Both the position numbers and the translations under genes were made by a program. Below, piece after piece: positions 12,890 to 24,289 of a DNA stretch of 64,000 bases. A model generated the notes under the pieces. It saw only the letters and a program-made list of their open reading frames with translations, was not told the origin of the DNA and ran no database searches. The DNA is from Deinococcus sp. AB2017081 (lineage in GTDB: Bacteria > Deinococcota > Deinococci > Deinococcales > Deinococcaceae): assembly GCF_034440735.1 (NCBI RefSeq), contig NZ_CP140098.1, positions 1,357,501-1,421,500 on the forward strand, given 5' to 3'. Numbering within the stretch: position 1 is the first letter of the stretch; each line of letters starts with the position of its first letter.

Positions 12890-13983
12890 CCCTGCGCTGC
12901 CCCACCGCCGAGGCCCTGATCCTCGCGTCCGGCCACGACCCGGCTCCGCCGCTGGACTTCGCCGTGGTCGGCCTGAACCACCAGACCGCGCCGGTTGAGG
13001 TGCGTGAACGCGCCGCCGTGCGGGCCGGCGAGGAGGGAGCGCTGCTCTCGCACCTGTCGGGTCACGCCGACGAGGTCATGCTCCTGAGCACCTGCAACCG
13101 CACCGAGGTGTACCTCGCGGGGCTGGGGGGCGATCCGGTCGCGGCCTTCGAGGGTGCATGGGGGCACGCCCTGGACGGTCACCTGTACGTCTACCGGGGC
13201 GAGGACGCGGCCCGCCACCTGTACCGCGTGGCGTCGGGCCTGGACAGCCAGGTGATCGGCGAGACGCAGATCCAGGGTCAGGTCAAGCGGGCGTGGCAGG
13301 ACGCCCACGCGCGCGGCCTGAGCGCCGGGCTGCTCAACAAGATCGCGCAGGGGGCCCTGGCCGCCGGCAAGCGTGTGCGCTCCGAGACCGGTATGGCCGA
13401 TCACGTGGTCAGCGTGTCGAGCGCTGCCGTCGATCTGGCCCGGACGGCGCTGGGCCGCCTGGACGACAAGGCTGTGCTGGTGCTGGGCGCGGGCGAGACC
13501 GCCGAGCTGACCCTGACCCACCTGCGGGCCGCCGGGGTGCGGGACGTGATCGTGGTGAACCGCACCGTGGAACGGGCCCGGCAGCTCGCCGAGCGCTTCG
13601 GGGGCCGCACCTGCGCCGCCGATCTGCTGCACGAGGCGCTGCCGCAGGCCGACGTGGTCATCGCGTCGAGCGCGGCGCCGCACCACGTCCTGACGGCTGC
13701 TGGCGTCGGGCAGGCCCTGCGTGAGCGACCGGATCGGCCCATGTTCCTGATCGACATCAGCGTGCCGCGCATCCTCGACCCGGCCATTGCGGGAGTGCCG
13801 GGGGCACACCTGTCGAACCTGGACGACCTGGGCGCCGTGGTGCGCCGCAGCCTGGACTCGCGCCGCGCCGCGCTGCCCCTGGCCGAGATGATCGTCCGCG
13901 AACAGGTGGCCGAGCTGGGGCGCTGGCATCTCACGCGCGGCGCGCAGCTGGCCCGGCGGGAACTCGCGCACGCCTGCGACTGA
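12886..13983 (+). CDS. hemA: Glutamyl-tRNA reductase
   Basis: A 365-residue enzyme that reduces glutamyl-tRNA(Glu) to glutamate-1-semialdehyde, the first step of C5 heme synthesis. [13 protein letters not shown] (residue ~29), the catalytic STCNRTEVY (Cys70), [15 protein letters not shown] and the NADPH site [14 protein letters not shown] are all present. At 365 residues it is shorter than the usual ~420, with a reduced C-terminal dimerisation domain. It overlaps the precorrin-2 dehydrogenase gene by four bases, linking heme entry to the siroheme branch. Confidence 0.96.
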   Translation: MTLRCPTAEALILASGHDPAPPLDFAVVGLNHQTAPVEVRERAAVRAGEEGALLSHLSGHADEVMLLSTCNRTEVYLAGLGGDPVAAFEGAWGHALDGHLYVYRGEDAARHLYRVASGLDSQVIGETQIQGQVKRAWQDAHARGLSAGLLNKIAQGALAAGKRVRSETGMADHVVSVSSAAVDLARTALGRLDDKAVLVLGAGETAELTLTHLRAAGVRDVIVVNRTVERARQLAERFGGRTCAADLLHEALPQADVVIASSAAPHHVLTAAGVGQALRERPDRPMFLIDISVPRILDPAIAGVPGAHLSNLDDLGAVVRRSLDSRRAALPLAEMIVREQVAELGRWHLTRGAQLARRELAHACD

Positions 13984-14042
13984 GTGCCCCGTTCCCCCCG
14001 CGCACACAAAGCGGCCGCCCGTCTTCCCGTACCCTGAGCGAC

Positions 14043-14918
14043 ATGTGGACTCGGCTTCCCTCCTCCAGCCTGCGCCTGACCGGCGCGGATCGCGTGGACT
14101 TCGTCCAGGGCCAGATGACGGGTGACCTGCGCGGCGCGCCCACGCCCGGCATGGTCACGGGGGCATTCCTGAACGTACGCGGCCAGATCGAGCATTTCGC
14201 GCGCGCGTACCGCCGCGAGGGCGACGTGTACCTGCACCTCGATCCGGATCAGGCGCCCGCCCTGGCCGCCCGTCTGAAGCGCTACGTGATCTTCGATCAG
14301 GTCGAGATCGAGGCCACCACCGAGCTCCTGGCGACCGTTCACGTGCAGGATGCGGCCATGCTGGCCGGCTGGGAGGCCTCCGGCCCCGACGCGCAGCAGT
14401 TCGAACTGGCCGGCATCACGGTTCTGGGGGGGCGCGTGAACCGCACCGGCACGCCTGGCGTCGACCTGCATTACCTGCGCCGCCATGAGGACGCGGTGCT
14501 GGCCGTGCTGCCCGGCGAGGAAGGCACGCTGGAGACCCTGACCGCCGCCCGGATCCGCGCCGGCATTCCCGATGTCGTGCGCGACGGCTTCACCGGTACG
14601 CTGCTCCAGGAGATCGGACTGGATGTGGGCGGCCCCCTGCCGGCCATCAGCTACCGCAAGGGCTGCTATGTGGGCCAGGAGATCATGGCCCGTCTGGAAG
14701 CGCGGGGCAACGCCCGGTACCACCTCGCGCGGCTGGTCGGGGCCGCCCTGCCGAACCACGCCGAGGTCACGCTTGCCGGGAAGGTCGTGGGCCAGTCGGG
14801 GGAGCACGCGCAGGGTCTGAGCCTTGCGCGGCTGCGCCGGGAACTGACGGACGGCGCCGCCGTCGAGGTGGGCGGCGTGCCCGCGACGGTGCAGGTGCTG
14901 ACCGCCGTTCATGCTTGA
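14043..14918 (+). CDS. ygfZ: YgfZ/GcvT-family iron-sulfur or tRNA-modification protein
   Basis: A 291-residue folate-binding protein of the YgfZ (COG0354) family, which supports maturation or repair of certain Fe-S enzymes and tRNA thiolation. The family signature KGCYVGQE lies near residue 205, preceded by ISYR. The N-terminus ([19 protein letters not shown]) matches the GcvT-like fold. TACCCT seven bases before ATG suggests a leaderless mRNA. The 3' end overlaps the next gene by eight bases. Confidence 0.9.
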   Translation: MWTRLPSSSLRLTGADRVDFVQGQMTGDLRGAPTPGMVTGAFLNVRGQIEHFARAYRREGDVYLHLDPDQAPALAARLKRYVIFDQVEIEATTELLATVHVQDAAMLAGWEASGPDAQQFELAGITVLGGRVNRTGTPGVDLHYLRRHEDAVLAVLPGEEGTLETLTAARIRAGIPDVVRDGFTGTLLQEIGLDVGGPLPAISYRKGCYVGQEIMARLEARGNARYHLARLVGAALPNHAEVTLAGKVVGQSGEHAQGLSLARLRRELTDGAAVEVGGVPATVQVLTAVHA

Positions 14919-15369
14919 GCGCCTGACCCGCGACCTGCGCTCGGGAACCCGGGACGGCCTGATCCGCGCGGCGCGGCAGGCCTACGCCCTGGCGCTGGGG
15001 GTGCTCGCCGTGCCGGGCGTGGTGCTGGGCGTGATCCTGCTCCTGTCGGCCCCACCCCAGACGCCTGGGCCGGCCGTGGCCGGTCTGCTGCTGCTGGGGG
15101 TCGGCCTGGCCGCCGTGGCGCTGTATCTGGCGTATCAGGCCGCCCGCCGCGCCGATCTGCCCGCCCGGCAGGCGGCGCTGACCGCTGCAATCCAGGCGGC
15201 CACCGCCCCCGGTGTGCTGCTGCTGCTGGGCTGCGCCCTGCTGGGTCAGCCGCTGGCCGTGGCGGCCTTCTGGGCGCTGGCACTGGGCACGTACGCGCTG
15301 GTGTGGCGGCAGTTGCCCGGCTGGGTGCGCGATCCGGAGCCACAGGACGAACGCCTGCCGTCGTCGTGA
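14911..15369 (+). CDS. Hypothetical four-helix membrane protein
   Basis: A 152-residue integral membrane protein with about four hydrophobic segments ([70 protein letters not shown]) and charged ends. No transport or enzyme motif. Its start overlaps ygfZ by eight bases, so it is probably co-expressed, but nothing ties it to YgfZ function. It is convergent with the dipeptide-type permease gene. Confidence 0.75.
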   Translation: MLERLTRDLRSGTRDGLIRAARQAYALALGVLAVPGVVLGVILLLSAPPQTPGPAVAGLLLLGVGLAAVALYLAYQAARRADLPARQAALTAAIQAATAPGVLLLLGCALLGQPLAVAAFWALALGTYALVWRQLPGWVRDPEPQDERLPSS

Positions 15370-15395
15370 CCGGCAGGCGTCCTGACGACTGACCG

Positions 15396-16415
<1,020 letters not shown>

Positions 16416-16449
16416 ACGTGACCTCGGGTGGCAGGAGAGGCGGGGGACA

Positions 16450-17472
16450 TCAGTCGAACCTCACTCGGGGGTCGATCACACCGTACAGGATGTCCACCAC
16501 GGTACTCACGACCACCACGATCACGGCCGACAGCAGGGCGAAGCCCAGAACCGCGGCAAGGTCCGTCTGGAGGGCGGCCTGCACGACCCACTGGCCCACG
16601 CCGGGGTACGCGAAGATCGTCTCGGTGATGAGCGAGCCGCCCAGCAGGCCGATGATCAGGAAACCGCCCAGGGTCACGATGCTCAGCAGGGCATTGCGGC
16701 GGGCGTGCTTGTTGTTCACGGTGCGGTTGGCCAGCCCCTTGGCACGGGCCGTCCGCACGTAGTCGCTCGTCAGCGCCTCGAGCATGTTGTTGCGCATGAC
16801 CTTCACGATGTTGGCGCTCAGTACCGTGACCAGCGTGATCGCTGGCAGGATCATGTGCTGCACGACATCCCACGCGATGTCCCAGCGGCCGTTCAGGGCG
16901 GCGTCGATGGACAGCATGCCGGTGTAGCGTTTCAGGTCGCTCAGGGCAAACTGGTTCAGGACATTGACCTGACCAGCCCCCGGCAGCCAGCCCAGGTAGG
17001 CGTAGAACACCGCCAGCAGCAGAATCCCCAGGACAAAGGTGGGCAGGCTGTAGCCGAACACGACCAGCACGCGGATGACCTGATCGATCAGTTTGTCCTT
17101 GTGGAGTGCACTCAGGGTGCCCAGCCAGATCCCCAGCAGCAGGATCGGAATGGCCGTGATGATGGTCAGTTCGATGGTGGCGGGCAGGCGGGTCTTGATG
17201 GTCTGGATCACGTCCTGGCTGCTGGCCCGGGAGTAGCCCAGGTCGCCTTTCAGGGTGCTCCCCAGCCACCGGCTGTACTGCACGGCGAAGGGCTGATCCA
17301 GACCGCGTTCGCGGATGATCTGGTCGGCGCGGGCCGCCTGCTGCTCGCTGCGGATGTACGGCGCGACGCGCTGGGCCGGCGTGAGCAACTGGGTCAGCCC
17401 GACGATCATCAGGGACAGGACGAGCATGACCAGGGGAATCTGGATCACTCGCCGGATGATGAAATTGAGCAT
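16450..17472 (-). CDS. ABC transporter permease, DppB/OppB type
   Basis: A 340-residue permease with the classic DppB start ([21 protein letters not shown]). It has a periplasmic loop ending [24 protein letters not shown], then the transmembrane domain with the EAA loop [15 protein letters not shown] near residue 230. It partners with the DppC-type permease 34 bases downstream. A 243-base gap containing a stem-loop separates it from the binding-protein gene upstream, so permease expression is probably set lower than that of the binding protein. Confidence 0.93.
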   Translation of the reverse strand: MLNFIIRRVIQIPLVMLVLSLMIVGLTQLLTPAQRVAPYIRSEQQAARADQIIRERGLDQPFAVQYSRWLGSTLKGDLGYSRASSQDVIQTIKTRLPATIELTIITAIPILLLGIWLGTLSALHKDKLIDQVIRVLVVFGYSLPTFVLGILLLAVFYAYLGWLPGAGQVNVLNQFALSDLKRYTGMLSIDAALNGRWDIAWDVVQHMILPAITLVTVLSANIVKVMRNNMLEALTSDYVRTARAKGLANRTVNNKHARRNALLSIVTLGGFLIIGLLGGSLITETIFAYPGVGQWVVQAALQTDLAAVLGFALLSAVIVVVVSTVVDILYGVIDPRVRFD

Positions 17473-17650
17473 GGAGGGCCTCGTGGGAATGTGCGGGTGC
17501 CGGACGGACGGTGCCGTCGGCGAGCGGGGCGGACGGGGGATCGGAGCGGCGGGCGCTCTGCGCGTCCAGCTTAATCCAACCGGGTACGGCGGGCAAAAGA
17601 TGAGCGCTCCCTGAACCGGGGGCTCCGTCCTGGTGTCCCGACATGGGAAA

Positions 17651-17688
17651 CAGCGGGCGGCCGCCCCGAGGGGACAACCTGCCCGCTG
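17651..17688 (-). terminator. Stem-loop after binding-protein gene (attenuator or mRNA 3' stabiliser)
   Basis: CAGCGGGC (17651-17658) and GCCCGCTG (17681-17688) flank a GC-rich loop 28 bases past the binding-protein stop. There is no long T run, so read-through into the permease genes is likely. Confidence 0.55.
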
Positions 17689-17715
17689 TGACGGGAACTG
17701 CGCCGCGCTGGGAGC

Positions 17716-19437
17716 TTACTTCTTGCTGAGCTCCTTCCAGAACGTACCGGTGTACGCGAACGAGATCATGGGGTTGAAGTTGGCCTTCGCCGCCCCGACC
17801 AGGTTGTCGCGCATGAACGCATAGCCGACCGGCGCGGGCATCAGGATGTACGGGGCCTGCTCGTAGGCGCGGTTGGCGACCAGCGAGTACAGGCGGTTGC
17901 GCTCGGCCTGGTTGACCGTGGAGCGGGCCTGCTCCAGCCACTTGTCGACCGACGCGTCCTTCCAGTTGCTGCGCGGCGAGTAGTAGCCGTTCGACGAGTA
18001 GAAGGTGTACAGGAAGTTGTCGGCGTCGGCGTAGTCCGGTGCCCAGCCGATGATGATCATGGCTTCCTTGCCGTCACGCGAGTCGTTGAGCATCTCGCTC
18101 CAGGGCTTGGACTGGATGTTCACCTTGAACTTGGGGTTCAGCGCCTCGATGTTCTTCTTGAGGATCTCCATCGCCGTCTGGGACGCCACGGCACCCGCGC
18201 GGTAGTTCGCGGTCAGCGTGAAGCCGTTCTTCCAGACCTGACCGCCCCACGCACGCTGGAGGTAGGCCTTGGCCTGCGTCGCGTCGTACTTGTAGGTCTT
18301 GACCTTGGCATCGTAGCCGGGGAAGGTGTCGGGCAGCAGCATCGTGCGCTGCTTGCCCTGGCCCTTCTGCACGTCGGTGATGTACTGCTGGTAGTTGAAG
18401 GCGTAGGAGAACGCACGGCGCACGTTCACGTCGCTGAAGAAGTTGGCCGGGATGCCCTTGCCGTCCAGCTTGCCGCTGCCCAGCAGGCCGTTGGCCTTGA
18501 TGTTCTGATTCATGAAGAAGCCCGTGGCGGTGGTCGACGGGAAGCCGTCCTGCCACACCACGCCGGGCTTGCCCTTGATCTGCTCCTCGTCCACAGCGCG
18601 GCCTGCACCCTCGATCAGGTCGGCGTCGCCGCGCAGGAAGGCCTGCTGGCGGGCGGCCAGTTCAGGCACCTTCTGGATGATGACGTTCTTGATGGCCGGC
18701 TTCTTGCCCCAGTAGCCGTCGAAGGCCGTGGCCAGGAAGGCGTTGGCGTCCTTGCGGACGAACTTGTACGCGCCGGTGCCGCTGGGCGCCTGGCTCAGCT
18801 TGGAGTTCTGGAGGTCCTTGCCGACGTTGGCCTGCCAGTCGGCTTCCTTGCCGCTCCACTCGCCCAGGCCGATCGCGTACTTGCTGTCCACGACGCTCTG
18901 GCCGGTGTACGCGAGCTTGGCCAGGAAGGCGGGGTCGACCTTGGGCAGCGTGAAGACGAGCTGGCCGGCGTTGTTGCACTCCACGGCCTTGTCGATCCGC
19001 GCCCACGTGATGGTCTTGTCGTCCTTGGCGTTGGCACCCGTGCCCAGCAGCGACTCGGCGATGAACCAGTTGCCGGAGTCGCCGGAGTTCACGACGAGGT
19101 TGCGCTCGAAGGAGTACTCGGCGTCGGCGCAGGTCATGGTGTTGCCGCTGTGGAACTTGACGTTCTTGCGCAGGTCGAAGGTGTAGGTCTTGCCGCCGTT
19201 GCTGATCGTCCACTTGGTCGCCAGCAGGGGATCGAGCTTGGTCAGGCTGGCGCCCGAGTACGTCACCAGGGTCTCGTAGAGGTTCTCGGTGATCGAGCCC
19301 GAGGCCGTGTCGTAGGTCACGCCGGGATCCATGGTGGGGATGTCTGCGCTTTCCTGGACGACCAGGGTGTCCTTCGGAGCCACGGCCAGCGCGACCGACA
19401 GGGTGAGCATGGTGCTGAGGATTGCCAGTTTCTTCAT
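17716..19437 (-). CDS. Dipeptide/oligopeptide-type ABC substrate-binding protein (SBP_bac_5)
   Basis: A 573-residue periplasmic solute-binding protein of the DppA/OppA class. The signal peptide is [20 protein letters not shown] with no lipobox Cys. The mature part starts [20 protein letters not shown], the family's hallmark. [14 protein letters not shown] and the C-terminal hinge regions follow. The start at 19437 is set by AGGAGG four bases upstream, excluding the longer open frame. A -10 box TATGAT at 19528-19523 gives a leader of about 80 bases. It heads the operon with two permeases; ligand (peptide, nickel or other) cannot be told. Confidence 0.93.
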   Translation of the reverse strand: MKKLAILSTMLTLSVALAVAPKDTLVVQESADIPTMDPGVTYDTASGSITENLYETLVTYSGASLTKLDPLLATKWTISNGGKTYTFDLRKNVKFHSGNTMTCADAEYSFERNLVVNSGDSGNWFIAESLLGTGANAKDDKTITWARIDKAVECNNAGQLVFTLPKVDPAFLAKLAYTGQSVVDSKYAIGLGEWSGKEADWQANVGKDLQNSKLSQAPSGTGAYKFVRKDANAFLATAFDGYWGKKPAIKNVIIQKVPELAARQQAFLRGDADLIEGAGRAVDEEQIKGKPGVVWQDGFPSTTATGFFMNQNIKANGLLGSGKLDGKGIPANFFSDVNVRRAFSYAFNYQQYITDVQKGQGKQRTMLLPDTFPGYDAKVKTYKYDATQAKAYLQRAWGGQVWKNGFTLTANYRAGAVASQTAMEILKKNIEALNPKFKVNIQSKPWSEMLNDSRDGKEAMIIIGWAPDYADADNFLYTFYSSNGYYSPRSNWKDASVDKWLEQARSTVNQAERNRLYSLVANRAYEQAPYILMPAPVGYAFMRDNLVGAAKANFNPMISFAYTGTFWKELSKK

Positions 19438-19522
19438 AAGCCTCCTGAACTGCTGACGGTGAGGACGAACTTCGCGCATGACTCCGAATGTCTGTCACCT
19501 GTCTAGTGTGTGAACGCCGGGC

Positions 19523-19528
19523 ATCATA
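19523..19528 (-). promoter_or_regulatory. Candidate -10 box for the peptide ABC operon
   Basis: TATGAT on the minus strand, about 85 bases before the binding-protein ATG. The -35 region is weak. The rest of the 267-base gap to ddl holds one tiny reading frame with a good ribosome site (ATG at 19660), otherwise nothing recognised. Confidence 0.45.
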
Positions 19529-19704
19529 GCGTAGGCACAACGGCGTAGGTGTGAACTGCGTCAGGGTGCGGGATCGACCTGTTTTTTGAAAAGTCAAGCG
19601 TCCCGTTGGCCTGAACATGTAAGGCACCATCCTCATGCGCGCTCATGGAGGTGGTTCACATGACAGCAGGCTGAGCGTTCTGGCTGCGTGACATACTGCG
19701 CCGC

Positions 19705-20724
19705 GTGAAGAAGCGCATCCTGCTGCTGGCTGGGGGCCAGTCCGGCGAACACGAGGTCAGTCTGATGAGCGCCCGTTCGGTGTTGGCCGCCCTGCCCGTG
19801 GATCAGTTCGACGTGACGCCGGTGGTGATCAGCAAGGAGGGCCGCTGGCTGCCGCCCACCCAGACGCAGCACGCCCTGGAGAGCGGCGTGGCCGACAGCG
19901 GCGGTGACCTCGTGCTGCACCGGGCTGCCAGCGCCGAGGGCTACGACGCCGTCTTCCCGATCCTGCACGGCCCCATGGGCGAGGACGGCACCGTGCAGGG
20001 CCTGCTGACCCTGGCCGGGATTCCCTTCGTGGGCAGCGGGGTGCTGGGTTCGGCGGTCAGCATGGACAAGGTCATGACCAAGCAGGTGCTGGCGTCGGCC
20101 GGGATCGCGCAGGTCGCGTGGCGGCTCGCGGTGCGCCGGGACTGGCATGACCGCCCGGACAGCGTGCGCCAGTCGGCGCAGGAGCTGGGCTTTCCGCTGT
20201 TCGTGAAGCCCGCGAACCTGGGTTCCAGCGTGGGGATCAGCAAGGTACACGGCTCCGACGAGCTGGACGACGCGCTCACGCTAGCATTCTCGCTGGATCG
20301 TCGCGTGATCCTGGAGGCCATGACCGCCCACAAGCCGCGCGAGGTGGAGGTCGGCATCCTGGGGAACGACGCTCCCATCGCCAGCCCGGTCGGGGAACTG
20401 CGCTTCGAGGCGGACTTCTACGACTACGAGACGAAGTACACCGAGGGGCGCGCCACCATGCACATCCCCGCGCCGCTGCCCGCAGAGGTCGCCGCGCAGG
20501 TGCGCGAGCTGGCGCTGCGGGCCTTCCGGGCCCTGGACTGCGCGGGACTGGCCCGGGTGGACTTCTTCTACGTCGAGGAGACCGGCGAGGTGCTGCTGAA
20601 CGAGGTGAACACCATGCCGGGCTTCACCACGACCAGCATGTATCCCAAGCTGTTCGAGGCCGCCGGCCTGAGCTACAGCGATCTGGTGGCCCGGCTGGTC
20701 GAACTCGCGCTGGAACGCCGCTGA
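19705..20724 (+). CDS. ddl: D-alanine--D-alanine ligase
   Basis: A 339-residue ATP-grasp enzyme that joins two D-alanines for peptidoglycan precursors. Seen: [17 protein letters not shown] at residue 10, [32 protein letters not shown], and the metal/ATP site [12 protein letters not shown] near residue 300. The GTG start was chosen because the family N-terminus [10 protein letters not shown] begins there and CATACT lies seven bases upstream. Deinococcus peptidoglycan uses D-Ala-D-Ala, so this is a core gene. Copy B of the small repeat begins right at its stop. Confidence 0.97.
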   Translation: MKKRILLLAGGQSGEHEVSLMSARSVLAALPVDQFDVTPVVISKEGRWLPPTQTQHALESGVADSGGDLVLHRAASAEGYDAVFPILHGPMGEDGTVQGLLTLAGIPFVGSGVLGSAVSMDKVMTKQVLASAGIAQVAWRLAVRRDWHDRPDSVRQSAQELGFPLFVKPANLGSSVGISKVHGSDELDDALTLAFSLDRRVILEAMTAHKPREVEVGILGNDAPIASPVGELRFEADFYDYETKYTEGRATMHIPAPLPAEVAAQVRELALRAFRALDCAGLARVDFFYVEETGEVLLNEVNTMPGFTTTSMYPKLFEAAGLSYSDLVARLVELALERR

Positions 20725-20872
20725 TACGGACTCGGATTGAATCCCGTTTTCAATGAGATTCAATTCGACCGGACCCGCAGAGCTGCGCAGCAGAGGGAGA
20801 AGGAGAAGATACGGATTTCGGGAGATGGACGTGCATCCGGCGCTGTCCCGGATGGACGGGAATCGGACGGAA
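20725..20872 (-). repeat. Small noncoding repeat, copy B
   Basis: Reverse complement of this stretch matches copy A (10051-10190) over ~80 bases with only scattered changes. It then has an extra ~22 bases and rejoins copy A at GGGATTCAATC. It starts at the ddl stop codon and ends before the iron binding-protein promoter, so it could act as the ddl 3' end as well as a repeat. Confidence 0.8.
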
Positions 20873-20925
20873 CCCATATCCGATACCCCCAGCCCGGATC
20901 AGACAGCCGGGACAAATATACCCTC

Positions 20926-20957
20926 ATTAATCCGAGTGGTTTACTTAGGATTAATCC
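20926..20957 (+). promoter_or_regulatory. Leaderless promoter overlapped by a palindromic operator candidate
   Basis: TAGGAT (20946-20951) is a -10 box six bases before the ATG. It is embedded in the perfect 10-bp palindrome GGATTAATCC (20948-20957). A second ATTAATCC sits at 20926-20933, near where a -35 box would be, and forms an inverted repeat with GGATTAAT (20948-20955). The sequence TTAGGATTAATCC resembles half-sites used by DtxR/Fur-type metal repressors, which would suit the iron-uptake gene that follows. Confidence 0.55.
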
Positions 20958-21956
20958 ATGAAAGCTCTCCTGGCTGTCACCTCCGTCCTGCTGCTCGCCG
21001 GTACCGCGCTGGCGCAGACCCCGAAGACCCTGACCCTGTATTCGGGCCGTGCGAAGACCTTCGTCGACCCGGTCGTGCAGCAGTTCGAGAAGCAGACCGG
21101 CATCAAGGTCAACGTGCGCTACGGCACCGACGCGCAGCTCGTCGCCGCCCTGCGCGAGGAGGGTGCCCGCAGTCCCGCCGACGTGTACTGGGGCAACTCG
21201 GTGGGCGCCCTGGGCGAACTCGCCTCCGAGGGCCGCTTCACGAAGCTGGGGACGGCGCTGACCCGCAGCGTCAGTGACGACTACCTGCCCGCAGACCGCA
21301 CGTGGCTGCCCACCACGGTGCGCTTCCGCACCCTGGCGTACAGCACCGAGCGCATCAAGGCCGAGCAGCTGCCGGCCAGCATCCTGGATCTGCCCAAGAT
21401 GACCGCCCTGAAGGGCAAGATCGGCTGGACCGTGGCGTACCCGTCCTTCCAGGATTTCCTGGCCGGCATGATCTCGGTGCATGGCGAGGCCGCCACGAAG
21501 ACCTGGATCGAGGGCATGAAAGCGCTGCAACCCCGCGATTTCAAGACCAGCAACGTGGGCATGCTGGAAGCCATGCGGGCCGGCGAGATCGACGTCGCCC
21601 TGACGAACCACTACTACATCCAGCGCGTCAACCGCCTGAGCTATCCCATCGACACGTACTTCTTCAAGGCCGGCGACATCGGCAACCTCGGCAACGCCAC
21701 CGGCGCGGGCATCCTGAAGTCCAGCAGGAACACGGCCGCTGCCGCCCGGTTCCTGAGCGCCCTGGTCGCCAAGGACGCCCAGACCTTCTTCCTGAGCGTG
21801 AACTTCGAGTACCCGGTGGTCGGCAACATCCTCCAGCCCACGACCATGCTGCCGTACACGGACGTGGTCAAGCGCAGCCCCCGCGTGGAGCCGACCGTGC
21901 TGCCCCGCAACATCGAGAAGGCCCAGAAGCTCCTGCGCGACGCCGGCCTGCTCTGA
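20958..21956 (+). CDS. Iron(III) ABC transporter substrate-binding protein (FbpA/FutA type)
   Basis: A 332-residue periplasmic binding protein. Signal peptide MKALLAVTSVLLLAGTALAQ, then TLTLYSGRAKTFVDPVV, the start of class III ferric-binding proteins. The tandem tyrosines in LTNHYYIQR near residue 218 are the expected Fe(III) ligands. TWLPTTVRFRTLAYS and FEYPV are also family positions. A palindromic site covers its promoter. A terminator follows immediately, so it is made separately from the permease-ATPase pair at 22715-25329, with which it probably works. Confidence 0.92.
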   Translation: MKALLAVTSVLLLAGTALAQTPKTLTLYSGRAKTFVDPVVQQFEKQTGIKVNVRYGTDAQLVAALREEGARSPADVYWGNSVGALGELASEGRFTKLGTALTRSVSDDYLPADRTWLPTTVRFRTLAYSTERIKAEQLPASILDLPKMTALKGKIGWTVAYPSFQDFLAGMISVHGEAATKTWIEGMKALQPRDFKTSNVGMLEAMRAGEIDVALTNHYYIQRVNRLSYPIDTYFFKAGDIGNLGNATGAGILKSSRNTAAAARFLSALVAKDAQTFFLSVNFEYPVVGNILQPTTMLPYTDVVKRSPRVEPTVLPRNIEKAQKLLRDAGLL

Positions 21957-21972
21957 TTCCAGCGCCCATGCC

Positions 21973-22002
21973 CGCCCACCCGGTTGACAGTCCGGGTGGG
22001 CG
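21973..22002 (+). terminator. Terminator after the iron binding-protein gene
   Basis: CGCCCACCCGG (21973-21983) pairs perfectly with CCGGGTGGGCG (21992-22002) and is followed by TCTGTCTG. Confidence 0.8.
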
Positions 22003-22028
22003 TCTGTCTGCGTCATGCCAGCAAGTGA

Positions 22029-22128
22029 GACCGACTCCGCTCACTTCCGCCCCAACCGGGACAGCGCCGGTTGCGGCTCCATACCGCAGAGCCGGTGTGC
22101 CGTTCCTGCTTCCTTCGGTCGGAATTGG
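22029..22128 (+). repeat. Diverged member of the small noncoding repeat family, copy C
   Basis: Aligned without long gaps to copies A and B it keeps the block GGGACAGCGCCGG, TCCAT at the same spacing, and TCCTTCGGTCGGA near the end. The rest has diverged. It lies between the iron binding-protein terminator and the small membrane gene. Confidence 0.55.
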
Positions 22129-22168
22129 TACGACGACGCCCTGCCGGGCCGTGTGCTGAACTGTGGGC

Positions 22169-22618
22169 ATGGAACTCCTGGGAGGCGTGCTCGGCGTGAT
22201 CCTCGGTGCGGCGGTGGCGCTGGGCGTGCTGAGCCTCCGTGGCCCGCTCGCCGTGGTGGTGGCGATCCTGGGTGCCGTGCTGATGGTTGCTGCACTCCTG
22301 GCCGTGCTCCTGGCCGACGACTTCTCGCGTCCCTTTGGGATGGTGTATGTGCTGCTCGGGGCGGTGCTGGCCGGCGTGGCGGCCCTGCCCCGGCTGCGGG
22401 GGGCTGGCCGCGCCGCCGACCGCTGGATCGCCGTGGGACTGGGCGTGGTGGTGGTCGCCGGCACGCTGCTGGTGGGCCTGGGGGCCGACGCCGTTCTGGG
22501 CACCGTCCTGCCCAGGGGCGCCAAGGCTCGCGCGTCGTCCGGGCTCGTCACGGGCCTGCTGGTGGGTGCCGTGTCCGGTGTGGGGTGGATGGGATGGCGG
22601 CCCCGTCGGGTGGCGTGA
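22169..22618 (+). CDS. Hypothetical membrane protein
   Basis: A 149-residue protein that is mostly hydrophobic, with about five membrane segments (LGGVLGVILGAAVALGVL, LAVVVAILGAVLMVAALLAV, FGMVYVLLGAVLAGVAALP, WIAVGLGVVVVAGTLLVGLG, GLVTGLLVGAVSGVGWMGW). No functional motif. The ATG at 22169 is six bases after TGAACT, a weak leaderless-type box; a GTG two codons earlier is possible. It lies between the two parts of the iron transport system, but involvement is only positional. Confidence 0.65.
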   Translation: MELLGGVLGVILGAAVALGVLSLRGPLAVVVAILGAVLMVAALLAVLLADDFSRPFGMVYVLLGAVLAGVAALPRLRGAGRAADRWIAVGLGVVVVAGTLLVGLGADAVLGTVLPRGAKARASSGLVTGLLVGAVSGVGWMGWRPRRVA

Positions 22619-22714
22619 CCCCCGCACGCCGGACACGGCACCCGTCCGTACGACCGCAAATCCGACCTGGGGACTCTGGTATCGTCGGGCCGGGCTGTGT
22701 CGCCTCTGTCACCC

Positions 22715-24289
22715 ATGATCCGCCGCTCTCCTCCCCTGATCCTGTTGCCGGCCCTGCTGACGGTGGCCGGCGTCCTGCTGCCCCTGTCGTACCTGATCCT
22801 GCGGGCCTTCGGGGCCGAGAGTACGGAGCTGCGCGAGATCGTGTTCCGGGCCCGGAACGCGCAGCTCCTGGGCAGCACGGTGCTGCTCACGGTGGGCGTG
22901 CTGGTGGCGACCACCGCCGTGGCCCTGCCGCTGGCGTTCCTGGCGGCCCGCACCGACATCCGGCCACGCCGGCTCCTGATGCTGGTGGGGGTGCTGCCGC
23001 TGGCGATTCCGGGGTATGTGGGAGCCTATGCCCTGATCGCCGCGAGTGGGCAGGGCGGCACCATCGACGCGCTGACCGGCATTCCCTGGCCCGCACCCAG
23101 CGGCTTCTGGGGTGCGCTGGGCGTGCTAACACTGTTCACCTTCCCGTACCTGTTCCTGAACCTGCACGCGGCGCTGCGGGCCCTGGATCCTGCGCTGGAG
23201 GACGCTGCCGCGCTGCTGGGCCGCACCCGTGCCCAGACCTTCTGGCAGGTCACCGTGCCCCACCTGCGGCCCGCGTGGCTGTCCGGGGCGCTGCTGATCG
23301 CCCTGCACGTGCTGGGCGACTTCGCCGTGGTCAGCCTGATGCGCTATCCCACCTTCAGCGCCGCGATCTACCAGCAGTACACGGCCGCGTATGACCGGGT
23401 GTACTCGGCGTGGCTGGCGCTGGGCCTGCTGCTCGTGACCGGAGGCGTGCTGTGGCTGGAGGCCCGGCTGATGCGCCGGGTGCACCTGGCCCGCGTGTCG
23501 CCCGGCGGGGCCCGGCCCGCCCGACCACTGGCGCTGGGCCGGGCTGCGCCGGTGGCGTGGGCCTTCACCGCACTGCTGGCTGGCGCGGCGCTGGTCGTGC
23601 CGCTGGGCACCATCGTCTACTGGCTGAACGCGAGTGTGGATCTCCAGGCGTGGGAGGGGGTGCTGGGCGCGCTGCGGGGTGCCCTGGGCGCGGCGGCCCT
23701 GGCGGCCGTGAGTACCACTGCCCTGGCATTCCCTCTGGCGTACATCGGCAGCCGCGATCCATCGCGGGCCGCGCGGGTCACCGAACGGGCCGCGTTCCTG
23801 GGCTACGCCACGCCGCCGCTGGCCTTCGCGCTGGCGCTGGTGTTCTTCACGCTGCGGGTCACGCCCTCCCTGTACCAGACCTTCGCCCTGCTGATCATCG
23901 CGTACACCCTGCACTTCGTCGCCGAGGCGATCGGCCCGATCCGCACCGGCCTGACCCGCGCCACGCCGCGTCTGGAGGACGCGGCCCGCATGCTGGGGAT
24001 GACGCCCGCCCAGACGCTGCTGCGCGTGACCCTGCCGCTGCTGCGGCCAGGGCTGCTGGTCAGCGCCGCCTTCGTGTTCCTGAGTGTCCTCAAGGAGTTG
24101 CCCCTGACCCTGCTGCTGTCGCCCATCGGCTTCGAGACCCTGGCCCGGAACGTCTGGACCTACACCGAGGAGGCGCAGTATGCCAGCGCCGCTCCATATG
24201 CGCTGGCCCTGGCCGTGAGCGGCGCGGCCCTGACCCTGCTGATCCTGCGCCGCGAGCGGCCGGGGAGCCCCCGCCAGGAGCGGCCATGA
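22715..24289 (+). CDS. Iron(III) ABC transporter permease (FbpB type, two fused permease domains)
   Basis: A 524-residue inner-membrane permease with two BPD_transp_1 domains. Each has an EAA-type loop: ALDPALEDAAALLGRTRAQT near residue 155 and RATPRLEDAARMLGMTPAQT near residue 420. This duplicated layout is that of ferric-iron (FbpB/AfuB) permeases. The ATG at 22715 is used; an in-frame GTG at 22697 is closer to a TATCGT box at 22680-22685, so the start is uncertain by six codons. It overlaps the ATPase gene by four bases (ATGA). Confidence 0.9.
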   Translation: MIRRSPPLILLPALLTVAGVLLPLSYLILRAFGAESTELREIVFRARNAQLLGSTVLLTVGVLVATTAVALPLAFLAARTDIRPRRLLMLVGVLPLAIPGYVGAYALIAASGQGGTIDALTGIPWPAPSGFWGALGVLTLFTFPYLFLNLHAALRALDPALEDAAALLGRTRAQTFWQVTVPHLRPAWLSGALLIALHVLGDFAVVSLMRYPTFSAAIYQQYTAAYDRVYSAWLALGLLLVTGGVLWLEARLMRRVHLARVSPGGARPARPLALGRAAPVAWAFTALLAGAALVVPLGTIVYWLNASVDLQAWEGVLGALRGALGAAALAAVSTTALAFPLAYIGSRDPSRAARVTERAAFLGYATPPLAFALALVFFTLRVTPSLYQTFALLIIAYTLHFVAEAIGPIRTGLTRATPRLEDAARMLGMTPAQTLLRVTLPLLRPGLLVSAAFVFLSVLKELPLTLLLSPIGFETLARNVWTYTEEAQYASAAPYALALAVSGAALTLLILRRERPGSPRQERP

